64,000 nt of DNA from Silene conica (GCA_029255685.2 CM055319.2:23778247-23842246); one strand, 5' to 3'; shown: positions 35,662-46,668, numbered from the stretch's first letter. Made by a program: numbers and translations. Notes: generated by a model from the letters alone, not told the origin.

Positions 35662-35681
35662 AAGATTAACAATATATCAAA
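35662..35681 (+). repeat. LINE target-site duplication, left copy
   Basis: AAGATTAACAATATATCAAA here is repeated directly after the poly(A) tail at 41395-41414. A duplication of about 20 bp is normal for target-primed reverse transcription. The first A residues are ambiguous with the tail. Confidence 0.9.
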
Positions 35682-35838
35682 AATAATTGTAAGGTCTCTC
35701 TAGGGTTTCTATGAGGGTTTTGTCTCTGCGTCGTCATTGATAGTTCCTTGTTCCTTAAGGTTTCTTTCCTTCTTCCCCGAAGAAGGTTATCTGTCGGATC
35801 TCTTCCGGTTTTTGTCTCTTTGTTTTCTTTACTTTACG

Positions 35839-37215
35839 ATGCCAAACAATTCTTTACGTGATCAAAACAATAAAGGAAAAGGGGTGATGGAGAATGCGGC
35901 TGAGACGTTTGTGTGGGATGTAGGTGGTAATTCGTCGGACAAAGATAATGCTCGTACGCTGATCGTTGGACGGATCTGGACTACGAAAGCCATTAATGCT
36001 AAGGCAGCGATTGACTCCATGATTAAATTATGGAACACTAAAGGTACGACTACCGGAAATTTAATTGATGCTAAGCAGAAAATTTTCGTATTTAGTTTTG
36101 ATAATGAAAATGAGAAATCTAAAGTGCTGGATGGGCAACCATGGCACTTTGATAAGTTTATTTGGTGTCTGAGTGAACCCTGCGAGGAAGGGAGGCTGAC
36201 TGATACCCCTTTATTCCATATCCCCTTTTGGGTTCGTGTGTATGATTTACCAACGAGAGGACGGTCGAATGCGGAGAATGTGCGTAAGTTGGGGTCGCAG
36301 ATCGGTACGTTCATTATGTCTGATGATACCCCATTTCCGGAGATGGAACGAGCGGTGAGGATTAGGGTGGTTCATGACGTGAGGAAACCTCTGAAATCGG
36401 TGGTGGGAGTTCGAATGGCATCAGGACATGTGCTTGAGTTTAATGTGAAGTATGAAAGAATACCGAATTTTTGCTATGGCTGCGGAAAATTAGGGCATGG
36501 CGAGAAAGATTGTGAAGAAGGCCCTTATGAGGAAGGGGAATTGAGGTTTGACGAGACTTTACGAGCATCACCGTGGAAAGCTTTTAAAACTGTGGCCGAA
36601 GTGAGAGGGAAAGCTGCGCGGGTCCTTACTCCAGAATTTGAAGAGGAGTGCAAGAGAAGGGAGGAGATTGCCGTGGAGGAGATGATTGAAAAACTGAAGA
36701 ATATTGCAGTTAAACATAAGGGCGGGGGAAGTAGGGTATGTGACAATATTTCTAAACAAAAAGGGTCAGAGAACGTTGTTCGAGATGGGGGTAAAGGAAT
36801 GGATGTGGAAGTAGGGACTGGAGTGGAAATTAGGGAAATACAACGTGTTCAGGAGAGGTCTCACGGGACTGGTTTGGAAGAGACAGATTTGAGTGTGCTG
36901 GGGGGTGCAGGGGAGTATGGTTCAGGGGCGTCGATGGGGATGGAGCAGGAGGATAGCATGGTGGGGCGTCTGCCTAGTAGTCCAGGAGTGAGAGGCAGCA
37001 AATGGAAGCGGATTCACCGAGACCATAATTTCTTTTCAATAAATACAGAGACAGGGGTGGCAAAGGGGCATAAACGTAAATCTGACGAGGTGACAGAGGT
37101 AGAGGGCGATGTTGTGATGGACGGAGAGACTATAGCAAAGAAGAGTCGAAATTTAATGGGTGTTTTTTCACCTGAGGCGGAGGTTGAGGGAACTCAACCC
37201 CGCCGGGCATTATGA
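35839..37215 (+). CDS. LINE ORF1: DUF4283 and zinc knuckle protein
   Basis: A nucleic-acid-binding protein of plant L1-like elements that coats element RNA and helps target-primed reverse transcription. The frame is open from 35737, but the ATG at 35839 (MPNNSLRDQNNKGKG) is the better start, giving 458 residues; the 34 codons before it look like leader. A DUF4283 domain spans about residues 30-180 (RTLIVGRIWTTKAINAKAAI; PFWVRVYDLPTRGRS). It is followed by a CCHC knuckle CYGCGKLGHGEKDC (about 36475-36516). The C-terminal half is charged and low complexity and ends in a basic patch (KGHKRKSDE). The stop overlaps the ORF2 start by four bases (ATGA). Confidence 0.92.
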   Translation: MPNNSLRDQNNKGKGVMENAAETFVWDVGGNSSDKDNARTLIVGRIWTTKAINAKAAIDSMIKLWNTKGTTTGNLIDAKQKIFVFSFDNENEKSKVLDGQPWHFDKFIWCLSEPCEEGRLTDTPLFHIPFWVRVYDLPTRGRSNAENVRKLGSQIGTFIMSDDTPFPEMERAVRIRVVHDVRKPLKSVVGVRMASGHVLEFNVKYERIPNFCYGCGKLGHGEKDCEEGPYEEGELRFDETLRASPWKAFKTVAEVRGKAARVLTPEFEEECKRREEIAVEEMIEKLKNIAVKHKGGGSRVCDNISKQKGSENVVRDGGKGMDVEVGTGVEIREIQRVQERSHGTGLEETDLSVLGGAGEYGSGASMGMEQEDSMVGRLPSSPGVRGSKWKRIHRDHNFFSINTETGVAKGHKRKSDEVTEVEGDVVMDGETIAKKSRNLMGVFSPEAEVEGTQPRRAL

Positions 37216-40200
37216 AACTCTTGAGCCTTAACTGCAGGGGTTTGGGCAACCCGGCTGCAGTAGGCGCTTTACGAAATCTAGTCCGGAGAGTGAATCCAGA
37301 TTTTATTTTTTTGTGTGAAACAAAGTTGGGGGGGACTGATATTCAGAAACTTAGAGGCTTGATGGGGGATTATGAGGGACAAGAGGTTGACAGTATGGGC
37401 AGAAGTGGTGGTCTAGCTAGCTGGTGGAGAAAGGGTGTGAGTGTTTCTTTCCGTTCGGCTTCCATTCACTATATGGACTGGGATATTGAGGTGGGGGGAG
37501 TGCGTTGGAGGCTTACGGGGTTCTACGGATGGCCAGCGATTCAAGACAGACATCTCTCTTGGGAACAACTCTGGATTCTCGCAGAACAGACTGACGGCCC
37601 TTGGCTTTGTATAGGGGATTATAATGAAGTTATTTCCGCGTCAGAGATGAAAGGAGGGACAAGAGCAGTGTGGCAGATGAATAATTTCCGGGAAGCAGTT
37701 AATGATTGTGGGTTGCGGGATCTCCCCTTCGAAGGATACAAATTCACTTTTGATAATGGGCAAGCTGGTGCGGATAATCGTCAAAGCCGTATTGATCGAG
37801 CCATGGTGAATGAGGCGTGGAGTGAAGTGTACCCATATGCTACACTTAATCACTTGGGTGCTGAGTGGTCTGATCACCTACCGCTTCTGGTGACCCTGGA
37901 TGGCAGAGAGGAGCAGGAAAGGGGCACTAAGAAAAGGTTTCGATTCGAGCAAATGTGGATTGAAGAGGAGGGTTGTGAAGACACTGTTCGTATGGCATGG
38001 GATCCGGGAGAGGGGATAGAGGTAAACATTAGTCGCTGTGCAGCGCAATTAACGAGCTGGAAGGGGGCAAATGTGGGACAAATCCTAAAGGACATACGTT
38101 ACCAAAGGAGGAAGCTTGACAAAATCGAAAGGGAGGAGCGTACAACACCTAATGTTATGGAACGGAAGAGAATCAAGGCTAAAATCGCTCTGCTTATTAA
38201 ACAAGAAGAACAGTTTTGGAGGCAACGTTCTCGTGTGTTATGGCTCAAGGAGGGGGACAAGAATACCAAATATTTTCACAGGAAGGCTAAGCAAAGAAAG
38301 GAGAAAAACCATATCCACCTCATTGTGGATGAACAGGGAGAAGAACATGTGACTAAAGAAGCCATTAAAGGGGCTGCTGTTAGTTACTTTTCCAAACTTT
38401 TTGAATCATCAACCCCTGTTAATTCTGAGGGGGCGCTGGAGGGAGTCGCGAACCGGGTTACTAGCGAGATGAATGCAGGGTTGCGAGAGGAGTACAGAGC
38501 AGAGGAAATTATCGAGGCGCGTAACCAGATGCATCCCCTAAAATCTCCGGGACCTGATGGTATGAACGCCTTATTTTTTCAAACCTATTGGCATATTGTT
38601 GGTAAATCGGTGATTAAAACTTGCCTTAGTATTTTAAATGGTGCGGGCCTGAGGGATGGGTTTAATTTGACACATCTGGTTCTAATTCCTAAGAAGAAGA
38701 ATGCTCGGTGTATGTCGGATTTTCGTCCGATTAGTTTATGTAATGTCCTGTATAAAATTGTTTCTAAAGTGCTAGCTAATAGGCTTAAGAAGTTTTTGGG
38801 GGACATAGTGTCGGAAAACCAAAGTGCCTTTACTCCGGGAAGGCTAATTACGGACAATATTTTGGTAGCTTTTGAACTTTTCCACCATATGAAAAATGCT
38901 CGGAGTGAAGGGGGACATATGGCACTCAAGTTGGATATGGCGAAGGCCTACGATAGGATTGAATGGCGTTTTCTTGACCAAACTCTCAAGATGATGGGGT
39001 TCGAAGACCGGTGGCGTATTCGGGTAATGGAGTGTGTTACGTCCGTCTCTTTCGCTGTTATGATTAATGGTGAGCTCACAGATGGTTTTAGGCCTGCCCG
39101 GGGACTCCGTCAAGGCGACCCTCTATCACCTTATCTTTTTATTTTATGTGCAGAAGTCTTTTCTAGCATGATAAGAAGAGCTATGGAGCGTGGGGTTATC
39201 CACGGGGTGCGTGTTGCTCCGCTTGCGCCGATGGTTTCTCATCTTTTCTTCGCGGACGATAGCATTATTTTTACGAAGGCAAATCTGAGAGAGGCAAGAG
39301 TGGTGAAGGATATTATAAGCCGGTATGAAAGCATTTCGGGGCAGCTCGTAAACTTGGATAAGACCACGGTTTCCTTTAGCAAAGGAACTGCGGAGGGGCG
39401 TAAGAATGCAGTGAATGGCGTGTTGGGGGTGCGGGTAGTCCAAGAGCAAGGCAAGTACCTGGGATTACCTACAGTACTCGGGAGATCGAAAGAAAAACTG
39501 CTCAGAATAGTGCGTGAGAAATTACACAAAAGGCTACAAGGTTGGCGTGGTGCAATGCTTAGCAAAGCGGGAAAGGAAATTTTAATCAAATCTATTGCAC
39601 AAGCCATTCCCACCTATGCTATGTCTGTTTTCAAGCTCCCAGATTCTTTCCGTGACGAAGTCCGTGGGCTGATTTCGGGTTTCTGGTGGGGCGCGGAGAA
39701 TGGGCGCCGAAAAATTCCGTGGGTGGCCTGGGAAAAAATGTGTCGTTCAAAGGAGTATGGGGGATTGGGCTTTCGAGATTTTCGTAAATTCAATATGGCC
39801 CTTCTTGCTAAACAGGGGTGGCGGCTGTTGTCTTCGGATTCCTGTCTGATGGCGCGGGTTATTAGAGGTAAATACTTTGGAGACCGAGACTTTTTGGAGG
39901 CTGAGTTGGGAACGAATCCGAGCTACACGTGGCGGAGTATTTGGGAATCGAAGGAAGTGATCAAACTAGGCGCGAGGAAGAGAATTGGGGATGGATGGAG
40001 CACCTCGGTGTGGACGGATCCTTGGATCCCAAATACCCAATCTCGTAGAATTATTTCGCCTCGTAATGGTTCTGATCCGGACTTAAAAGTTGCCCACCTT
40101 ATGTGTCCAAATCGTGAAGGCTGGAATCATGAGCTTATCAATTCCCTGTTCTTGCCTTTCGAACAACAACGAATTCGTGATATTCGGCTCAGTGATAGTG

Positions 40201-40925
40201 GTTTGGTGGATGAATGGTGCTGGGATGGGGCAAAGGAAGGGGTTTATACGGTGAAATCTGGCTATTTTTTGCTTCAAGGGTACGGCCTGCAGCCCGAACA
40301 GTCTGATTTTGCTCGAGATAAATGGTTGTGGAAATTGATATGGACAACTGACATTATCCCTAGAATTAAAATCTTCATGTGGCAACTTTGTCATGATGCT
40401 ATCCCGACTCGAGGCAATCTTGGTAGACGAGTTAAACTGAATGATGAGAGTTGTCCCCTTTGTTCCTTCCATACGGAGAACTGTCTCCATACTATAAAGG
40501 ATTGTGGGTGGGTTGGGGAGGTTTGGGAGGGTGTTGGTCTGGTGGAGTGTGTGGACCGGGGTGCAGTGAGGATTCGGGAGTGGGTGGAGAGTGTGCTGAG
40601 CGGTTTGGGTGTGTATGAGAGAGGGAGATTTATGGTTACGTGCTGGGCTATTTGGGAACGCAGAAATAGAGTGCTTTTCCAGGGGGAACGGGGGCATTCT
40701 GTAGGTGTTATAAGGCGTGTTGAGGACTTGGTGGAGGAGATGTTGGGGACTGTTCGAGATGGGGGATGTCGAGAGAGGGAGCACAGGGCTGTGGGTGAGG
40801 GAGAGGGGAATGCAGTGAGCCAAGACAGGACTGTAAGCCTGAGAGCGCGCGGTAACAGACCTGAGGGCAGAACGTTGCTGGAGGGGTATGATATGAAGGT
40901 GAGCACGGATGCGGGTTTTATGTAG
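37212..40925 (+). CDS. LINE ORF2: endonuclease / reverse transcriptase
   Basis: The replication protein of the LINE, 1237 residues to the TAG. Domains in order: an APE-type endonuclease (about 1-235) with LNCRGLGN, CETKL, GDYNEV, SRIDRAMVN and SDHLPL; reverse transcriptase (about 450-720) with LIPKKKNARCMSDFRPISLC, KLDMAKAYDRIEW, GLRQGDPLSPYLF and the catalytic FADD near residue 680; and zf-RVT (about 1035-1125; KIFMWQLCHDAIPTRGNLGR with a CPLC pair). The start of RNase H (VSTDAGF, residue about 1230) lies immediately before the stop. Endonuclease and RT motifs all look intact, so the protein could nick and copy DNA, lacking only RNase H. The ATG overlaps the ORF1 stop. Confidence 0.95.
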   Translation: MKLLSLNCRGLGNPAAVGALRNLVRRVNPDFIFLCETKLGGTDIQKLRGLMGDYEGQEVDSMGRSGGLASWWRKGVSVSFRSASIHYMDWDIEVGGVRWRLTGFYGWPAIQDRHLSWEQLWILAEQTDGPWLCIGDYNEVISASEMKGGTRAVWQMNNFREAVNDCGLRDLPFEGYKFTFDNGQAGADNRQSRIDRAMVNEAWSEVYPYATLNHLGAEWSDHLPLLVTLDGREEQERGTKKRFRFEQMWIEEEGCEDTVRMAWDPGEGIEVNISRCAAQLTSWKGANVGQILKDIRYQRRKLDKIEREERTTPNVMERKRIKAKIALLIKQEEQFWRQRSRVLWLKEGDKNTKYFHRKAKQRKEKNHIHLIVDEQGEEHVTKEAIKGAAVSYFSKLFESSTPVNSEGALEGVANRVTSEMNAGLREEYRAEEIIEARNQMHPLKSPGPDGMNALFFQTYWHIVGKSVIKTCLSILNGAGLRDGFNLTHLVLIPKKKNARCMSDFRPISLCNVLYKIVSKVLANRLKKFLGDIVSENQSAFTPGRLITDNILVAFELFHHMKNARSEGGHMALKLDMAKAYDRIEWRFLDQTLKMMGFEDRWRIRVMECVTSVSFAVMINGELTDGFRPARGLRQGDPLSPYLFILCAEVFSSMIRRAMERGVIHGVRVAPLAPMVSHLFFADDSIIFTKANLREARVVKDIISRYESISGQLVNLDKTTVSFSKGTAEGRKNAVNGVLGVRVVQEQGKYLGLPTVLGRSKEKLLRIVREKLHKRLQGWRGAMLSKAGKEILIKSIAQAIPTYAMSVFKLPDSFRDEVRGLISGFWWGAENGRRKIPWVAWEKMCRSKEYGGLGFRDFRKFNMALLAKQGWRLLSSDSCLMARVIRGKYFGDRDFLEAELGTNPSYTWRSIWESKEVIKLGARKRIGDGWSTSVWTDPWIPNTQSRRIISPRNGSDPDLKVAHLMCPNREGWNHELINSLFLPFEQQRIRDIRLSDSGLVDEWCWDGAKEGVYTVKSGYFLLQGYGLQPEQSDFARDKWLWKLIWTTDIIPRIKIFMWQLCHDAIPTRGNLGRRVKLNDESCPLCSFHTENCLHTIKDCGWVGEVWEGVGLVECVDRGAVRIREWVESVLSGLGVYERGRFMVTCWAIWERRNRVLFQGERGHSVGVIRRVEDLVEEMLGTVRDGGCREREHRAVGEGEGNAVSQDRTVSLRARGNRPEGRTLLEGYDMKVSTDAGFM

Positions 40926-41357
40926 GGGCTGGGTATGGGCTTGGGAGCAGTGGGCAGCAACGCGGAAGGGGAAGTGATGTGGGCAGTGGCTGTTCAAATG
41001 CACGTGACGCGTAATCCGAAGATGGCGGAAGCAGAGGCCATTCTACTCGGGATGAGGGAAGCAAAAGGGCGGGGGTGTTGCAGCCTGGTGGTAGAGAGTG
41101 ATTGCTTGGGAGTTATTCAAGATCTCAACACTCGGACGAAGGGCATGGCGGACATTCATTTAGTTTACGAGGACATTTACTCTCTTATGTTTTCTTTTAA
41201 TTCTGTTGTGTTTTCTTTTGTTAGTCGTTCTTGCAATATGGATGCGCATAGGCTAGCGCACCTCGTTCCGTGGTCAGTTGGTAGACGGGATTGGTCATCG
41301 GAAGCAGCTAAGGCTCTTCTTGTTTCCCTTTCATGTGATTTCAATGAAATGAATTAA
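40926..41357 (+). pseudogene. LINE RNase H domain, separated by one TAG
   Basis: In the same frame as ORF2, directly after TAG 40923-40925, the RNase H continues to the stop at 41355-41357. Catalytic acidic residues are visible at the expected places: the D of VSTDAGF before the stop, the second E of AEAEAILLGMREA, the D of VVESDCLGVI and the D of CNMDAHRLAHL. Nothing else in the domain is broken. Without readthrough the domain is lost or expressed separately. Confidence 0.9.
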
Positions 41358-41394
41358 CCCCTTTTGGGGTGTTCCCTGCAAAAAAAAAAAAAAA

Positions 41395-41414
41395 AAGATT
41401 AACAATATATCAAA
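41395..41414 (+). repeat. LINE target-site duplication, right copy
   Basis: This repeats 35662-35681 directly after the poly(A) tail. Confidence 0.9.
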
Positions 41415-44200
41415 TAGTAAGAGAGAGAGAGAGAAAAAAAAGATAAAGTTGATTATTAATTTTATGAGTACCTAATATTTTTAAATATGATTAACATTAT
41501 ATCCCATATCTAAAAGTCAGAAGAACAAAGAAAGGTGTTTTAAGTTTAATTAAAATTAATAATATATCTCACATCTAAATATTAGGATTGAAAGGAAAAA
41601 ATATGTTTGAGCCTTTTTTCGAGCGACAAAAAGTTTTTAGATTTTAATTAAGATTAACAATATATCACACAACTAAATATAAAGAAAGAAAGTAAAAAAA
41701 AGATAAAGTTGATTATTAATTTTATGATTACCTAATAATTTTAAATAAGATTAACAATATATCCCACATCTAAAAGTTAGAAGAACAAAGAAATGTTTTT
41801 AATTTTAATTAAAATTAATAATATATCCCACATCGGAGTGAAAGAAAAAAAATTTGAGGTTTTTTTCGAGCGATGTGGTACTCTCCAACTTTTTTAAACT
41901 ACCTAATTAACTATTTTTTATATTTTAATTAGAATTAACAATATATTCCACATCTTAAAAGTAGGAGAACAAAAAACATTTAGTATATAAATATATATTT
42001 GAGGTTTATTTCGAATGACGTGGCAGTCTCCAACTTTTTAAAATACCTAATTAAATATTTTATATATTATATATTTTTATATCTTAATTAGGATTACCAA
42101 AAAAGTTGATTACTAATTTTATGAGTAACTATTATTTTAATTAGGATTAACAATATATCCCGAAGAATAAACTTAATTATTAATTTTATGAGTACCTAAT
42201 ATTTTTAAATAGGATTAATACTATATCTCATATCGAAAAATCAGAAGAACAAAAAAAGTTTTTTCAATTTTAATTAAAATTAACAATATACCCCACATTT
42301 AAATATTAGGAGTGAAAGAAAAAAAAATATTTGAGACTTTTTTCGAGTGACGTGGTAGTCTCCACCTTTTTTAAACTACCTAATTAATTATTTTTTTTAT
42401 ATTTTAATTAGGATTAACAATATATCCCACATCTAAAAATTAGGAGAACAAAAAAATTTAGTATATAAATATATATTTGAGCTTTATATTGAATGACATG
42501 GTAGTCTCCAAATTTTTAAACTACCTAATTAAATATTTTAATATTATTTAATATTATATAATTTTATATTTTAATTAAGATTACCGATAAAGTTGATTAT
42601 TAATTTTATGAGTAACTAGTATTTTAATTAGGATTAACGATAGATCCCACAGCTAAAAATTCGAAGAACAAAGAAAGTTTTTTAGATTTTAATTAAGATT
42701 AACAATATACCACACATCTTAATATAAGAGAGAAAGGAAAAAACAGACGATAAAGTTGATTATTAATTTTATGAGCATCTAATATTTTTAAATAGGATTA
42801 ATATTATATCCCCCATCTTAAAATCAGCAGAACAAAGAAAGTTTTTTCAATTTTAATTAAAATTAACAATATATCCCACATATAAATATTTGGAGTGAAG
42901 GAAACAAAAAGATAAAGTTGATTATTAATTTTATGACAACCTAATAGTTTAATTAGGATTAGGATTAACAATATATCCCACATCTAAGAATTGGAAGAAC
43001 AAATAAACTTTTTTAGATTTTAATTAATATTACAATATATACCACCTCTAAATATTAGGAAAGAAAAAAAGGGTATAAAACAATTAAAAAAGATAAAGTT
43101 GATTATTAGTTTTATAAGTACCTAGTAGTTTAATTAGGATTAGGATTAAAAATATATCCCACATCTAAAGTTGAAAGAATAAATAAAGTTACCTAAATAT
43201 TAGGAGGGAAAGGGAAAAAAGGCATAAAAGAATTTTAGAGTAATAAATAATATTAGATAGTAAAGTTAGTTATAAATTTTATGAGTAGGTAATATTGAAA
43301 TTATGATTTATAATATATCCCACATTTAAAAATTAGAAAAACAAATAATTTTATTTGATTTTAATTAAGATTACAAAATATCACACATCTAAATATTAGA
43401 AGAGAAACGAAAAAGAAGGTATAAAACAATTTTAGAGTAATAGATAATATTAGACAATAAAGTTGATTATTAATTTATGAGTATCTAATATTTTAATTAG
43501 GATTAACAATATATCTCACATCTAAAAATTAGGAGAATAAAGAAAGTTTTTATATTTTAATTAAGATACAAAATATATCCCACATCTAAATATTAGGAGA
43601 GAAAGAAAAAAAAGATAAAATTGATTATTAATTTTATGAGTACCTGATAGTTTTATTAGGATTAACAATATTGCACACATATGAAAATTAGAAGAACAAA
43701 GAAAGTTTTTAGATATTAATTAAAATTGACAATATATCACACATCTAAATATTAATATTTTAATTAGGATGAACAATATATCCCACATCTAAAAATTAGA
43801 AGAATAAAGAAAGTTTTTTAGATTTTAATTAAGATTAACAATATCTCCCACATCTAAATATTAAGAGAGAAAGAAAAAAAATATAAAGTTGGTTATTAAT
43901 TTTATGAGTACCTAATAATTTTAAATAAGATTAACAATATATCACACATTTAAAGGTTAGAAGAACAAAGAAAGTTTTTCAATTTTTATTAAACTTAATA
44001 ATATATCCCACATCTAAATATTAGGAGTGAAAGCAAAAAAAGATAAAGTTGATTATTAATTTTATGATGACTAGCTAATAGTTTAATTAGGATTAGGATT
44101 AGCAATTTATCCAACATTTACAAATTGGAAGAACAAATAAAGTTTTTTAGACTTTAATTAATATTACAATATATCCCACATTTAAATACTTTTGTAAATA
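41415..44200. repeat. AT-rich tandem array, right part
   Basis: About 2.8 kb of diverged repeats. The motif GATTAACAATATATCCCACA recurs roughly thirty times across both parts of the array, spaced mostly 60-100 bp apart. A higher-order unit of roughly 160-170 bp alternates two versions, one with AAAAATTAGAAGAACAAAG and one with TATTAGGAGAGAAAG. Some units (near 41612, 41860, 42340) carry TTTTTTCGAG..ACGTGG, as at the Helitron-like start. It is non-coding. Confidence 0.9.
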
Positions 44201-44380
44201 GAAGAAACTTTTAAAGAAGCGCCGAAAAATACCTTATAAGAATACTGGATGATGAAAATATGAGCACAAATTAACTTCATTGCCATAAACGTTCCAAGAA
44301 CAATTGACAATTACAAAGAACTTCAAACGTGTGTTTGAGGTGGGGAGGAGAAAACGAAAAAAGAAAAGAAAGATCTAAGA

Positions 44381-46102
44381 TGTAACACCTCCGATATTTT
44401 CCGTATTATGAGATTTAAAGATTTAATTTAATTTCAAGAATAAATTATATTTCATGAAATTTCGTAAATATATTTTAATAATATAAATATTTCATTTTTA
44501 AGCATATTAGTTTCAAATGATATTTCGAGTTTATAATTTTTAAGTTCCGGTTTTAATTCTCGAAAAATGACAAGTATGTCGGATAATTTCATAAGTTGTG
44601 GTTTATTTGTAAAATGAGTTCCATCTTGAGTAATAATAGACTTGAGATGTTATTTCCGTCTTATTTAGCCAAATCCGAGTCATCCCAACTCATTAAATGA
44701 ATCCCGAGTCATTTCCGACTCAAAACCCCTTATAACCCTCATGTTGTGATTATTTTCACACAACTCATTTCCTTCATCTTCTTCAAACTCAAAACCCCCA
44801 AATCCCCATTGTTGGTGTTTCTCCATGAGCACAAATACGACCATAGCTCCTCCGTTTCTTACTCAAATCCCGAGTTCTTTATAGGTATGCTCTCCTCTCC
44901 TTCTCCTCCTTCTTTTGATATAAACAATTTCTTGCCTTGTTGAGTTTTCTGAAAACCCATCTTTCTAGGGTTATGTTTTTAATTCGATTTTCTTATTGTT
45001 TGTTGGTGAGAATGGGTGTTTGGACTTCATTGAAGAGTTCTTTGAAGATTTGAAGAGCCTTAAAGGTAACTTTAAGAGGTTACTCGACTTTAAGTCAAAA
45101 ATCGTTTATGTGTGGTTATTGGTTTAATTTCTGAAATTATGAGGATTGTGTTGTTTAGTTTCTGAAATTGTGAAGCATTATGTTGTTTAATTCCATATTC
45201 AATTGGATGAAATGGGTTCCTTGTTAATTAGTAGTAATGAATAAGGAATCGGGTTATTGTTAACAGGGAAAATGATATCCGTCACATGCTCATTGTATTC
45301 ATTGCGATAGTATGGTTTCCGATTGATTTTAATCCATGTTCAAGGTTGCTAATCATGTTTGTAATCGTTTGTTTACATTGCATAACGGTATATACCCGTC
45401 TTGGATGAGATATTATGTTGCCTAGAACATGTAGGATGCGTGTGCAAATCGTTTCGGGAAGTTATGTACGAAAGGGGCTGTTTTGCGTGTTGCTGTGCGT
45501 TGGCCAGGCAATTGCCCGAGAAAACCGCAGCCTGCGCCTGATCACGCAGGCCTGCGCCCGAGCAATGCGCAACATGCGCATGATCACGCTGGCCTGCGCT
45601 CGGCACTGATTTGGGGCGTGTTCTTGGGCTGTTTTGCGGCTGTTTTGGCTCATGTTTTACCGCTTGTTCGGACGTTGTTTGAGCATTCTAAATCTACATG
45701 AAACTTGTGTTAGGATGTATATCATTATCATGTATGATTCATGACTCGAATTACGTTCATTCATGCTTAATTCACTTGTTTACGACATTAAACTTGTGTC
45801 ATCTAATGCTAGTTCATTTTATTGTCCCGAATGAAATGTAAATTTGCACTTGAGACTTGTTATATGAATTCTTGTTATTTTATACTCATGTGAGTCGTAT
45901 GCATGAGTGAATTTGTTGTGGTGGTGTGGTTGAATGCTTAAGCCGTTTTAGAAGCTAAGTTGAGGAGGAAGACCCCCGGGCAGGGCAACCGGAAGGGAAA
46001 CTGGCTCCCGCTTTAAGTTAACTTTTAGGACTTAGCTTAAGCGTTGTTTTGGTTGAATTGAAGCTCACATGTATTGAATGAGTTAGTTAACGGTTATGTT
46101 AG
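44381..46102 (+). repeat. 5' LTR, left part
   Basis: The first 596 bp align without gaps of note to the 3' LTR at 57218-57813. I count about a dozen substitutions by eye (roughly 98% identity), so the insertion is fairly young. A CTTATAACCC near 44728 may be the TATA region. The part beyond about 44980 has no second copy in the window. Confidence 0.9.
45520..45606. repeat. CpG-rich direct repeat with TGATCA core
   Basis: TGCGCCTGATCACGCAGGCC (from 45532) recurs 44 bp later as TGCGCATGATCACGCTGGCC, each followed by TGCGC(C/T)CG. This is a strongly GC-rich patch in an otherwise AT-rich LTR. Confidence 0.85.
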
Positions 46103-46386
46103 CACTACTACAATTAAGCACTTGGGCCACGACTAAATTCGTGGCGCAAGTACTAATTTCCCGTGGCTAAAGCTCTTTGTCACGGAAATACCTTCCGTGG
46201 CCCAAGTGGCCGTGGCTAACAGATAGCCACGGGAAAAACAAGAACGTGGCTAAAATTATATTTTTAGCCACAGATTCTCACGTGACTAATAATTTCCGTG
46301 ACCAAAAATTAATTCTCGTGGCCAAAATTATTCCCATGACAAACAAAAAAATAAAAAATAAATAAACATAATGTAATATATTATTT

Positions 46387-46566
46387 TTTACTTATAATGA
46401 AAATATTTTCACATATGGAATCGGTGTATAAACCTCTCGCGGCGGGCTCTCTCGCGAAGAGGTAAACGGCTTGCCAAAGAGTTGCTCCATTCCCATGGGT
46501 AGGAATCGAACCCATGACCTCAGGGTTAAGGGATGAGGTGAGCAACCACCACACTACCAAACACAT
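46387..46566 (-). mobile_element. tRNA-derived SINE
   Basis: On the minus strand an A-box-like TGGTAGTGTGG (46559-46549) is followed by a perfect B-box GGTTCGATTCC (46512-46502), the two Pol III promoter elements of a tRNA gene. About 110 bp of tRNA-unrelated body follows (AGAGCCCGCCGCGAGAGG), then an A-rich tail near 46390. Length and order fit plant tRNA-derived SINEs such as the Au type. It lies inside the CACTA element. Confidence 0.85.
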
Positions 46567-46668
46567 TTGGTTTCATATGGAATTTTGTCAAGCTTTAATC
46601 CTTGCTTGGTTAGTTATTTCAACTCGTTACTTAAAATTACAAGTCATTCACTTTTGTGAATCGTATAT

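Larger units (their letters stand above)
35682..41394 (+). mobile_element. L1-like LINE, nearly intact
   Basis: A 5.7-kb non-LTR retrotransposon with ORF1, ORF2, an RNase H domain and a 16-base poly(A) tail (41380-41396), bounded by target duplications. It inserted into the AT-rich tandem array. Its GC content is much higher than the array's. The only coding lesion I find is one TAG at 40923-40925 inside the RNase H domain, which points to a recent insertion. Confidence 0.95.

Noticed and set aside
40083..41003. A 306-codon open frame on the minus strand
   Set aside because: It lies antisense to ORF2 of the intact LINE; its composition (Pro, His, Ser rich) is the mirror of the LINE's GC-rich coding strand and no family is recognisable.
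41415..44200. CRISPR-like array (regularly recurring words with spacers)
   Set aside because: The units are diverged, AT-rich and continuous, in a plant genome; the spacers are themselves repeated.
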